DNA of 6,923 nt, taken from Gemmatimonas phototrophica. GTDB lineage: Bacteria > Gemmatimonadota > Gemmatimonadetes > Gemmatimonadales > Gemmatimonadaceae. The notes beneath the pieces are model-generated. The model searched no databases. It was not told the DNA's origin and worked only from the letters and a program-made list of their open reading frames with translations. The translations under genes were made by a program, and so were the position numbers. This document shows, one piece after another, positions 1 to 6,302 of this stretch. Every line of letters starts with the position of its first letter. Within the stretch, counting starts at the first letter, position 1. The DNA lies in assembly GCA_945870175.1 (NCBI GenBank), contig CAMBRJ010000163.1, forward strand, positions 1 through 6,923, written 5' to 3'.

Positions 1-1314
1 ACGGCTTTCAGAGGCGCGCGACGTGCCGATGGCCCAATCGAGCGACTTGCCGTCCTTGGCGAAATGCTCGCCGCCAACCTGCGCGGTGAGAATGTCCTGA
101 ATGACCTCGCGCGCGCGGATGTCGCGGTCGAACTGCGATCCGGTCGTGATGCCGGAGTCGGGCGTGACCTGCGTCCAGCGAGAGCCACCGCCGCCGCGGA
201 AGCGGAAGCGGGCACGGGCGCGAACTTCGTCATCGGAGAAGCGATTGAACGTGCTGCGCACGAACAGCTTGCTGTTGTTGGACAGCAGGTAGTCGAGCGT
301 CCCGTTGAGGCCCGCGCGGAGGCGGTTCACTTGCGGATAGTCGCGCAGTTCGAACAGGTTCGGTGCGTCGAGCGAGGTGAGCGACGGGGCGACGCCGCAA
401 TTGCGCGTCTGCGCGCACCAGTCGCCCTCGATGTTCTGCGAGGCGCGCTCGTTCTTGTAATACGTACCGCCGACCATCGCGCCAAACTTCTGCGAGGCGC
501 CGAATCGCTTGCCGGCGTTGGCACCGACGTTCACCAGTGCGCCGCCGCCGAGCTGATTGGCGCCACCGGCGAAGGTGGCGTTGAGCAACGGCTGATTGGC
601 GCGTGCGGTGCGCGTGACGATGTTGACGTTGCCGCCGATCGCGTCGGCGTCCATGTCCGGCGTGAGCGTCTTGGCGATCTGGATCTGCGCGGCCTGATCT
701 GACGGCACGATATCCATCGGCAGCTGACGGCTGTTCTGCTCGGGCGAGCTGATACGAAGGCCGTTGAGCGACATCGAGTTGAGATCCGCGTTGGTGCCGC
801 GAATCTGCACGAAGCGTCCTTCGCCCTGGTCGCGGAGGACGGCCACACCCGGAACCCGGGCGAGCGCTTCGGCCATGTTCGGATCAGGGAGTCGACCCAC
901 GAGTTCGTTGTCGATGACACTGGAGATCGTGGAGGCGGTGCGCTGCTGGTTGAGTGCAGAGGCCTGTCCGGCGACCTGTCCTTTCACCTGTACGGCGGCG
1001 AGCGAGGTCATCGCGTCGGCCATCTTGACGTCGAGCGTGGCGGTGGCACCAGTCGTCACCGTGACCGTCTTGGTGACGGCCTGAAAGCCGATATAGCGGA
1101 AGGTCAGCGTGCGAGCACCGGCCGGAACGTTGGCCGCGCGATATGTGCCGTTTTGGGTGGCGGCACGAATCGCGGTGCCGTCGACGGTGACGAGGACGCC
1201 GGAGAGCGGACGACCGTTGGGATCAGTGACGGAGCCCGTCACCACACCCTGGGCGCCGAGCGGGGCAGCGGCGCACAGCAGGCCCAAGGCCAGACTGCGA
1301 AGCGACAAATTCAT
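1..1314 (-). CDS. TonB-dependent outer-membrane receptor, N-terminal 438 residues (cut by window edge)
   Basis: The gene starts at an ATG read from 1314 and stays open to the left edge, so only signal peptide, N-terminal domain, plug and the first barrel strands are present. Residues 1-21 form a signal peptide (short charged start, hydrophobic 8-17, probable cleavage after LGA before Gln22). Residues 24-98 look like a carboxypeptidase-regulatory-like beta-sandwich (GSVTDPNGRPLSGV, then GTYRAANVPAG and RYIGF). A TonB-box-like stretch lies at about 105-112. The plug follows from about 120, with LPDPNMAEALARVPGV at 142-157, then VQIRGTNADLNSMSLNG and DADAIGGNVNIVTR. This pattern matches the TIGR01782-type TonB receptors; barrel sequence begins near 245. 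It should import a ligand energised by TonB-ExbBD. The phytase gene ends 8 nt upstream on the same strand, so phytate-derived ligands or metal-phytate are the inferred substrates. No clear Shine-Dalgarno is visible, consistent with coupled translation. Family call is firm; substrate is a guess. Confidence 0.93.
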   Translation of the reverse strand, partial: MNLSLRSLALGLLCAAAPLGAQGVVTGSVTDPNGRPLSGVLVTVDGTAIRAATQNGTYRAANVPAGARTLTFRYIGFQAVTKTVTVTTGATATLDVKMADAMTSLAAVQVKGQVAGQASALNQQRTASTISSVIDNELVGRLPDPNMAEALARVPGVAVLRDQGEGRFVQIRGTNADLNSMSLNGLRISSPEQNSRQLPMDIVPSDQAAQIQIAKTLTPDMDADAIGGNVNIVTRTARANQPLLNATFAGGANQLGGGALVNVGANAGKRFGASQKFGAMVGGTYYKNERASQNIEGDWCAQTRNCGVAPSLTSLDAPNLFELRDYPQVNRLRAGLNGTLDYLLSNNSKLFVRSTFNRFSDDEVRARARFRFRGGGGSRWTQVTPDSGITTGSQFDRDIRAREVIQDILTAQVGGEHFAKDGKSLDWAIGTSRASESR

Positions 1315-1322
1315 GGGGATCA

Positions 1323-2417
1323 TCAGTTGGGAGGAAGGCGCTTGCGAACGTCACGCCAGTCGTAGAGGTGGAACGTTTTGTCGGTCGACATCATCACGAG
1401 CAGTCCTTCGGGAAACGCGGGCGAGAGTGCGCGGCTGGTCACGTCAAGACCATCCGTTTCCTGCGCGGCCACGGGAATCGTGGCCAGTGCGACGTGCGAG
1501 TGTGGCGCGCCCATGGTGCCTTCGCGCGCAAACAGTTGCAGGCGATGCCCCTGTTGGTCGGAGACCACGAGGTAGCCGGTGGAGTCGCTCGTGGGGTACA
1601 CGGCGATGCCTTCGTGATCGCCCACGAACCCCGAGGTGCCGAAGAGCGCGAGCTCCGTGGCGGCGTCGGCGCGATCGGGATCGGCGTAGTACTTCCGAAT
1701 GCCCACGGTCTCGTCGCTATAGTAGACGAATCCGAGCTGCTGATCGACGGCGATGGCTTCGATTTCCTTTTTGCCGCTATACGCGCCGAATGTCCGAACG
1801 CGGGTCGCGGTGAGCGTGCCGTTGCCGGCATCGGCGAGGCGGTACTGCCAGAGATATCCCGCACTCGGGCCGCTCTTGCCGCCGACGATGGCGAACACGG
1901 CGCCATCGCGTGGTCGCCGGTACAACGCGACGCCCATCGGGGCGCGGGTGGCATCGCCATCAAATACTGCGATCCCGCCGCCGTCGATCGGCGTCATGTC
2001 CGGCAGCCGGAAGATGCGCAGCGACATCGTGCCGCGTTCGGCGGTGACGGCGATGTCGATGCGCTTTCCGCCCAAGGACACGCCGGTGATGACGTCGACG
2101 TTGTTGGGGCGCTTGAGTGGACGACGCGTGCGGGTGCTGTCGATGCGCCCGTCGAGCGTGAAGACGTAGAGTCCGCCGGTGCTGTCGCCTTTATCAGTGC
2201 CGATGACGAGCGAGCGGGACGGATTCAGCGTGTCGATCCAGATGGCGGGATCGTCGGCGTCGTTCAGGACGGCCGACGTCACGACGACCGGCCGGAGCGT
2301 GTCGGCCGCTGATGACGTGGCGGTGGAGTCGGCCGTTGCTGGCGGGGACTCACCGGATCGGCAGGCCCCGAACAGGAGGCCGAGGACCGTGCAGGCGGTT
2401 CGCGAGGAAGCTTTCAC
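1323..2417 (-). CDS. beta-propeller phytase (3-phytase-like), predicted lipoprotein
   Basis: This 364-residue protein resembles Bacillus-type beta-propeller phytases, Ca2+-dependent six-bladed enzymes that remove phosphates from inositol hexakisphosphate. Family landmarks appear in order: DADDPAIW (53-60), NNVDV (105-109), KRIDIAV (118-124), a VGGKSG loop (178-183), EIEAIAVD (218-225) followed by an acidic YYSDE loop (232-236), DHEGIAVY (267-274), TDGLDV (321-326) and FPEGLLVMM near the end. K76, R128 and K181 sit where the Bacillus enzyme, as I recall it, has phosphate-binding Lys/Arg residues. The reading frame is open much further upstream (to 2927), but that part is not phytase-like and lies antisense to the SDR gene. 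GTG at 2417 gives MKASSRTACTVLGLLFGAC, a signal peptide with lipobox FGA-Cys19, so a membrane-anchored exported enzyme is likely. No clear ribosome site helps fix the start; a TTG one codon upstream is possible. It is the first gene of a unit with the TonB receptor. Residues 20-45 are a Ser/Thr/Ala-rich linker. Confidence 0.9.
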   Translation of the reverse strand: MKASSRTACTVLGLLFGACRSGESPPATADSTATSSAADTLRPVVVTSAVLNDADDPAIWIDTLNPSRSLVIGTDKGDSTGGLYVFTLDGRIDSTRTRRPLKRPNNVDVITGVSLGGKRIDIAVTAERGTMSLRIFRLPDMTPIDGGGIAVFDGDATRAPMGVALYRRPRDGAVFAIVGGKSGPSAGYLWQYRLADAGNGTLTATRVRTFGAYSGKKEIEAIAVDQQLGFVYYSDETVGIRKYYADPDRADAATELALFGTSGFVGDHEGIAVYPTSDSTGYLVVSDQQGHRLQLFAREGTMGAPHSHVALATIPVAAQETDGLDVTSRALSPAFPEGLLVMMSTDKTFHLYDWRDVRKRLPPN

Positions 2418-2579
2418 CAATGTGGACCAGAGAGACGACCGCGGGCGAGGTACCGACGAGCTTACCGTGACAAATTCCGATGTTCGCGTGAACAAGTGGC
2501 GACGGATCAGTAACGGTTCTGTATCCCTGACTTGCACTGATTGGCTTTCCTCAAAGCGGCATACGGGTACTTTTCGCGT
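2418..2579. promoter_or_regulatory. divergent intergenic region between phytase and SDR genes
   Basis: Both transcription units should start from this 162-bp gap, because the phytase/TonB-receptor genes run left and the SDR-led genes run right. It is locally richer in A/T around 2470-2580 than the flanking genes. I could not assign a convincing -35/-10 pair on either strand. It contains the inverted repeat at 2481-2494 and two similar GTGA(A)CAA elements (2467-2474 and 2488-2495) spaced 21 bp start to start. That divergent promoters lie here is inferred from gene layout. Confidence 0.6.
2481..2494. repeat. 14-bp inverted repeat, candidate operator
   Basis: TGTTC-GCGT-GAACA is a perfect 5-bp inverted repeat around a 4-bp centre, located 64 bp upstream of the phytase start and 85 bp upstream of the SDR start. 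Its size and placement would suit a dimeric regulator acting on one or both divergent units. A 5-bp arm can occur by chance, and no regulator gene lies in the window, so this is a candidate only. Confidence 0.3.
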
Positions 2580-3290
2580 ATGACTCCTTCCGCCACTTCC
2601 CGACCGGTCGCGCTCATCACTGGCGCGTCGCGTGGTATCGGGCACGCCATCGCGCTTCGGCTCGCGCCCACGCACGACCTGATACTCGTCGCGCGCGACG
2701 AGTCGCGGTTGGCGGATGTCGCCCGCGAGGGCGAGGCACTCGGCGCGTCCGTGCAGTGCATCGCGGCCGATGTGCAGGACGCGTTGGTGACTGGGCAGCG
2801 GCTGACCGGACTGCATGTGGATGTGCTGGTCAACAACGCTGGCGTGGCGGTCATGAAGCCGTTCCTCGAGATGACCGCCGAAGAATGGCATCGGCAGGTG
2901 GACGTGAACGTGAATGCGCTGTATCACGTCACACGGGCGGTGTTACCGGGCATGGTGGCGCGTGGCCACGGGCATGTGTGCATCATCGGCAGCACGGCGG
3001 GGCGCAACACCTTCGTGGGCGGCACCTGTTACACGGGGACCAAGCACTTCGTGATGGGCTTTGCGGAGTCACTGATGCTGGAGGTGCGCGATGCCGGGGT
3101 CGGTGTCTCGGTGATCACCCCGGGTTCGGTGGACACCGACCTGTTCCCCGCTGGTACGAATCGCACGTGGATGCTGGAGCCGAAGAACGTGGCCGACGCA
3201 GTCGGATTCGCGATCGAAGCGCCCGCGCATATGCTGGTGCATCGGCTCGAAGTGCGGCCGCTGTCGCCCACGCGCCCCCGGGCCTCTTAA
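2580..3290 (+). CDS. short-chain dehydrogenase/reductase (classical SDR)
   Basis: This 236-residue protein is a complete classical SDR, an NAD(P)(H)-dependent cytoplasmic oxidoreductase with a Rossmann fold. The cofactor motif TGASRGIG is at 14-21, D64 precedes V65 at the adenine-contact position, and NNAG is at 85-88. The catalytic tetrad is N110, S138, Y151 and K155, with the usual Tyr-x3-Lys spacing (YTGTK). Arg39 in LVARDESRL, just after the second strand, suggests NADP(H) preference. After the active site comes the conserved substrate-loop lead VITPGSVDTD. Length is normal for the family, and the substrate cannot be read from sequence. ATG at 2580 is chosen because it puts the first strand close to the N-terminus. 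A TTG at 2541 in the same frame would add 13 residues of no obvious domain. Neither start has a good Shine-Dalgarno. The stop codon is 1 nt before the GTG of the next gene, so the two are probably translationally coupled. Confidence 0.93.
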   Translation: MTPSATSRPVALITGASRGIGHAIALRLAPTHDLILVARDESRLADVAREGEALGASVQCIAADVQDALVTGQRLTGLHVDVLVNNAGVAVMKPFLEMTAEEWHRQVDVNVNALYHVTRAVLPGMVARGHGHVCIIGSTAGRNTFVGGTCYTGTKHFVMGFAESLMLEVRDAGVGVSVITPGSVDTDLFPAGTNRTWMLEPKNVADAVGFAIEAPAHMLVHRLEVRPLSPTRPRAS

Positions 3291-3291
3291 G

Positions 3292-4548
3292 GTGAGCGAC
3301 GCGCGTGAACTGTTGGCGGTGCGCGAGATCGCGCACGCCTTTCTGCTGGCTGATCGTCCGAGTGATGTGCAGCAGTTCGCACTCGATCGGGTGACGCCGA
3401 TACTCGGTGCCACGTTTTCGCTGGTGATGGAGCTGGGTGACGATGGCGAATTGCTGCGACCGGTGGCGCAGCACGAATGGCCGTCGAAGCATCGGCACTG
3501 GATCGGCGCGCTGCGCGTCCGCGTGGGCGACGGACCGAGCGGGGTGGCGGTCGCGGAACGACGGTTGGTCGAGGTCGCCGATCTCTTCGCTGACGAATCG
3601 CTTGGCGCGTGGCATGAGGTCGCCGAGGAGCTCGGATTCCGCTCGATCATTGCGGCGCCGATGGAGACGGCGGACGGACCGATCGGGGCGGTCGCGTTCT
3701 ACTTCGCCGACGCCACGCACGTGCGTGACGAGCAGCGCGCCTTGGTGCGGGTGGTGGCCGATCAGCTGGCGGCGGCGACGGACAAGTCGCGCCGCACCGA
3801 TGCGCTGCGGCGGGCGAATGCGGCGTTGGCCGAGGCCAATGCGCAGCTCGAGCGTCAGGCGGCGGTGTGGAACCGCGCGGAGCGGGCGCGCGATCAGACG
3901 GTGCATGGCGTAGTGTCGGCGTTGTTGACGCTCGCGGCTCCCGGCGACCCCGATGAGGCGGCGGGACGCTTGGCGGCCGTTCATGCGCTGGCGGTGGCGG
4001 CCCGCGACTATGACACGGTGACGCACCGCGATTTTTCCGCGGCCACGGCCGATGTGGACCCACGCGATCCGCTGCTGTCGGCGGTCGCGACGTGGCGCGC
4101 CCGGGCCCCAATGGTGCCGATCCACGTGGACGAGCCCACTGTGCTCCTGCCGACGATCCGCGGCGACCTTCACTGGCTGTCCCGTCTCCTGGAATTGGTC
4201 GTGGGGTTGGCGGTACGGTCGGCGTGTCTCGAGGGCGGGACGGTGAATACCGGGGTTCGACTGGGGCGCGGCTTCATCGCGCTGCAGGTAGGGTGGCGGA
4301 ACGCCTCGCCGGAGGTCGCCGGGGATCAACCTCCCTCGGTGGCACCGCGTATACTTCACGATAAGCCGCGCCGTCCGGCGTCTGACCCGTTCGCGGGTGT
4401 GCGCGATGCGGTGACGGCGCTCGATCAGCCGCTGGCCACCGTGCTCGCCGGGTGCCTTGGCGGCCAGATGCACGTTGACGAATCGGCGAGCGGTTCAGAC
4501 GACGAGCGCGGGTGGACATTGGTGTTCCCCGTCGAAGCCGATCGCTGA
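3292..4548 (+). CDS. GAF-domain sensor protein with a degenerate histidine-kinase-like C-terminus
   Basis: This 418-residue protein has a GAF domain at about 5-160 (ARELLAVREIAHAFLLADRP at the start, SIIAAPME at 118-125, GPIGAVAFYF at 129-138, then the closing helix DEQRALVRVVADQLA). A coiled-coil linker rich in Ala, Glu and Arg follows (about 163-200). Residues 197-240 read like a HisKA_2-type dimerisation helix pair (SALLTLAA at 209-216, then LAAVHALAVAARDYD). By my alignment the phospho-acceptor His falls on Ala199. Residues 275-340 resemble the start of an HATPase domain: the N-box equivalent is ELVVGLAV (301-308), with Gly305 in place of the Mg-binding Asn, then GGTVNTGVRL and FIALQVGW. 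The C-terminus (LGGQMHVDESASGSDDERGW, then TLVFP) matches the last HATPase strands. No DxGxG motif is seen. It therefore looks like a ligand-sensing pseudokinase; the GAF ligand is unknown. GTG at 3292 follows the SDR stop by 1 nt. The GAF call is firm; the kinase-relic reading is inference. Confidence 0.8.
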   Translation: MSDARELLAVREIAHAFLLADRPSDVQQFALDRVTPILGATFSLVMELGDDGELLRPVAQHEWPSKHRHWIGALRVRVGDGPSGVAVAERRLVEVADLFADESLGAWHEVAEELGFRSIIAAPMETADGPIGAVAFYFADATHVRDEQRALVRVVADQLAAATDKSRRTDALRRANAALAEANAQLERQAAVWNRAERARDQTVHGVVSALLTLAAPGDPDEAAGRLAAVHALAVAARDYDTVTHRDFSAATADVDPRDPLLSAVATWRARAPMVPIHVDEPTVLLPTIRGDLHWLSRLLELVVGLAVRSACLEGGTVNTGVRLGRGFIALQVGWRNASPEVAGDQPPSVAPRILHDKPRRPASDPFAGVRDAVTALDQPLATVLAGCLGGQMHVDESASGSDDERGWTLVFPVEADR

Positions 4549-4597
4549 CACGCCGTCGTGATTCCTCCTGTTCTCCCGCTCAATCCGGATCGCCCGT

Positions 4598-4930
4598 ATG
4601 CACCAGCAGTCGAATCGCCAATTGCAGGAACGTCTCACCGCGCTGCCGATTGCCGACGTGATCGCGATGGCGGCGCGCTATTTCACGCGCCGTAGCGGGG
4701 TGTATGCGACATTCATCGAGAAGCAGGGTCCCTCGCATCTCGTGCTTCGCGGGCAGGGTGGCGAGGAGCTGGTAATCGCGGCGCGCCTCACGGACGCGGG
4801 CACTGCGGTCACGGGTTCGACCTACATGTTCGACCAACAGATCGCGCGCTTTCTCGATTCGTTGCCTCCGGCCGCCCCGGTCCTGGTGCCGGCGGCCGAT
4901 GTGGCCACCCTGCCGGAGCACGTAGCATGA
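4598..4930 (+). CDS. 110-residue protein of unknown function
   Basis: I do not recognise this family. The protein appears soluble, with no signal peptide or membrane segment. Visible layout: an amphipathic N-terminal helix (about 8-30, containing LPIADVIAMAARYF), then probably four strands (YATFIEKQ 36-43, HLVLRGQ 47-53, ELVIAARL 57-64, TAVTGSTYMF 69-78), a helix with QQIARFLDSL (80-89) and a Pro/Ala-rich tail. A helix, antiparallel sheet, helix order could be a small START-like or roadblock-like domain, but nothing decides this. The ATG at 4598 has only a weak GGAT 7 nt ahead, and an in-frame TGA at 4559-4561 limits any upstream extension. A 49-nt gap separates it from the GAF gene, while its stop overlaps the start of the ubiquitin-like gene (ATGA), so the two products are likely made together. 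Coding is supported by this overlap and by codon composition matching the neighbours. Confidence 0.75.
   Translation: MHQQSNRQLQERLTALPIADVIAMAARYFTRRSGVYATFIEKQGPSHLVLRGQGGEELVIAARLTDAGTAVTGSTYMFDQQIARFLDSLPPAAPVLVPAADVATLPEHVA
4915..4918 (+). promoter_or_regulatory. ribosome binding site of the ubiquitin-like gene
   Basis: GGAG lies 8 nt ahead of the ATG at 4927 and 11 nt ahead of the second tandem ATG at 4930. The shorter spacing favours the first ATG. This is one of the few recognisable Shine-Dalgarno sequences in the window and sits inside the end of the preceding gene. Confidence 0.5.
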
Positions 4931-5265
4931 TGGTGAGCACCACGCACTTTGTGAATTCGCTGCGTGTGAGACCGGAGATCATTCGCCTCGCGAGCGATCA
5001 GGCGCCCCTCGTGTGGACGGTGCGCGTGCAGGCGGCCGAGGTGTGGGATGCGGTGCGGATCGAGGCAACGCCGGACACGCGCGTGTGCGAGGTGAAGCAG
5101 GCCGCGATGGCGCTGCTTTTGCCGGACGTCGAGCAGATCGACAGCTTTCTGGTCAAGTTGCACGGCGCCGAAGTGGTGAACGAAGCGCAGTCGCTGCAGT
5201 CGGCGGGGGCGCGTGACGCGTCGACGCTGTTCGTGACGGGCCGCCGGCGTCGGCCGGTCCGGTGA
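4927..5265 (+). CDS. small ubiquitin-like (beta-grasp) domain protein
   Basis: This 112-residue protein has a short N-terminal extension (1-27) and then what I read as a ubiquitin-like fold. First hairpin: VWTVRVQA (29-36) and VWDAVRIEA (39-47). Then TPDTRVCEVKQAAMALLL (48-65), matching ubiquitin's loop and helix (compare its DTIENVK). The strand FLVKLHG (74-80) occupies the place of ubiquitin's LIFAG, a turn and SL follow (89-90), and DASTLFV (97-103) matches ubiquitin's ESTLHLV. The tail is basic, G105-RRRRPVR, with no terminal Gly-Gly. Bacterial relatives in fold include the YukD/EsaB group. The role is unknown; it may be a non-covalent partner or adaptor of the MoxR ATPase encoded next. 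Its start overlaps the previous stop (ATGA) and its stop overlaps the MoxR start (GTGA). The fold call rests on motif order only. Another beta-grasp family remains possible. Confidence 0.65.
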   Translation: MMVSTTHFVNSLRVRPEIIRLASDQAPLVWTVRVQAAEVWDAVRIEATPDTRVCEVKQAAMALLLPDVEQIDSFLVKLHGAEVVNEAQSLQSAGARDASTLFVTGRRRRPVR

Positions 5266-6260
5266 GCGAACGGTCGCCGGCGTCATTGATCGCGGCCGTT
5301 CATCGGCTGCGCGCGGAAATTGCGAAGCGCATCGTGGGGCAGGATGCGGTGGTAGACGAGATTCTGATGGCGCTCGTGGCGGGTGGACACGTTCTGCTGG
5401 TCGGTGTGCCTGGCCTCGCGAAGACGCTGATGATCAAGTCCCTCGCCGATGCGATGCAACTTGAGTTCCGTCGCATTCAGTTCACCCCTGACCTTGTGCC
5501 AAGCGACATCACCGGCACCGAAATTCTCGAAGAGAGCGGCGGCGGGTCGCGCGCGTTTCGCTTTGTGCACGGTCCGGTGTTCGCGAATGTCGTGCTGGCC
5601 GACGAGATCAATCGCGCGCCGCCACGCACGCAGGCAGCGCTGCTGGAGGCGATGCAGGAGCATAGCGTGACCGCCGCCGGCCGGACGATGAAGCTACCGG
5701 AGCCGTTCTTCGTGCTCGCTACGCAGAATCCGATCGAACAGGAAGGCACGTATCCGTTGCCGGAAGCGCAGCTGGATCGCTTCTTGTTCGACATTCGCGT
5801 GGGCTATCCCACCGAAGCCGACGAAATCTCCATTCTCCGCACCACCACCGGTAAGCGCGGCGCACCGATCGAAGCGGTCTTCTCGGCGGATGACGCGTTG
5901 GCGTTGCAGCAACTCGTGCGCGAGTTGCCGTGCAGTGAGTTGGTACTCACCTATGCGGCGAAGCTGGTACGGGCCACGCGGCCGCAGGAGGCCTCGGCGC
6001 CGAACATCGTGCGTCAGTATGTGCGGTGGGGCGCCGGACCACGCGCGGGGCAGGCGTTGATTCTCGGCGCGAAAGCGGCGGCGTTGCTGGCCGGGCGGGC
6101 GGCGGTGTCACCGGCGGATATCCGGCGCGTGGCCATGCCGGTGCTCCGGCATCGTATTCTGCCGAACTTCGCGGCCGAGGCCGACGGCGTGTCGGCAGAA
6201 CCGATCATCGAGGCGCTGTTGTCGCACGTGGCAGCGCCAGTCAGCGCGCTGCCGGCCTGA
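5262..6260 (+). CDS. MoxR-family AAA+ ATPase
   Basis: This 332-residue protein has the full MoxR signature. N-terminal IVGQDAVVDEILMALVAGGH (24-43) leads to Walker A GVPGLAKT (48-55, Lys54). FTPDLVPSDITG (74-85) is a MoxR hallmark. Walker B is VVLADEI (110-116, Asp114-Glu115), followed by NRAPPRTQAALLEAMQE. Sensor 1 is ATQNP (153-157), the LPEAQLDRF segment (166-174) carries the putative Arg finger R173, and sensor 2 is GAGPR (257-261). All catalytic positions look intact and the length is typical. MoxR proteins are thought to be chaperone-like ATPases that act with VWA-domain partners in complex maturation; the DUF58 gene next door is the usual partner. The GTG at 5262 overlaps the previous stop (GTGA), with no separate strong ribosome site, so its synthesis is probably coupled to the ubiquitin-like protein. 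Molecular target unknown. Confidence 0.97.
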   Translation: MSERSPASLIAAVHRLRAEIAKRIVGQDAVVDEILMALVAGGHVLLVGVPGLAKTLMIKSLADAMQLEFRRIQFTPDLVPSDITGTEILEESGGGSRAFRFVHGPVFANVVLADEINRAPPRTQAALLEAMQEHSVTAAGRTMKLPEPFFVLATQNPIEQEGTYPLPEAQLDRFLFDIRVGYPTEADEISILRTTTGKRGAPIEAVFSADDALALQQLVRELPCSELVLTYAAKLVRATRPQEASAPNIVRQYVRWGAGPRAGQALILGAKAAALLAGRAAVSPADIRRVAMPVLRHRILPNFAAEADGVSAEPIIEALLSHVAAPVSALPA

Positions 6261-6269
6261 TTGCGCGGC

Positions 6270-6302
6270 ATGAGCGCGCGGCGTCTGCCTCCGCAGCGAT
6301 GA
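6270..6302 (+). other. possible 10-codon minicistron between MoxR and DUF58 genes
   Basis: An ATG at 6270 opens a 10-codon frame (MSARRLPPQR) whose TGA overlaps the DUF58 start at 6299 as ATGA. It fills most of the 38-nt gap after MoxR. The same overlap type is used at other junctions here, so it could carry ribosomes to the DUF58 start, which lacks a good Shine-Dalgarno. It may equally be chance, since no ribosome site precedes it. Confidence 0.2.

Noticed and set aside
64..702. 212-codon plus-strand open frame in the TonB-receptor region
   Set aside because: It is antisense to the receptor plug and barrel coding, which is continuous on the minus strand over the whole stretch.
1368..2312. 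314-codon plus-strand open frame opposite the phytase gene
   Set aside because: Low-complexity Ala/Gly/Asp/Arg composition with no recognisable motif. The opposite strand encodes a well-supported phytase.
2481..2494. LexA (SOS) box
   Set aside because: The repeat keeps TGT-N8-ACA but lacks the outer C/G of the enterobacterial box, and its GTTC/GAAC order is the reverse of the Bacillus type. The neighbouring genes are not DNA-repair genes.
3115..4473. 452-codon open frame on the minus strand opposite the SDR and GAF genes
   Set aside because: Its product is Arg/His-rich and domain-free, as expected from the complement of GC-rich coding DNA, while the plus strand carries clear SDR and GAF motifs.
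4549..4597. Transcription terminator between the GAF gene and the 110-aa gene
   Set aside because: No GC-rich stem followed by a T run could be found in this gap.
4927..5265. A bacterial ubiquitin-conjugation or CBASS/Bil-type defence system
   Set aside because: Only a ubiquitin-like protein is seen. No E1, E2, JAB protease, cyclase or effector is within the window, and the C-terminus lacks Gly-Gly.
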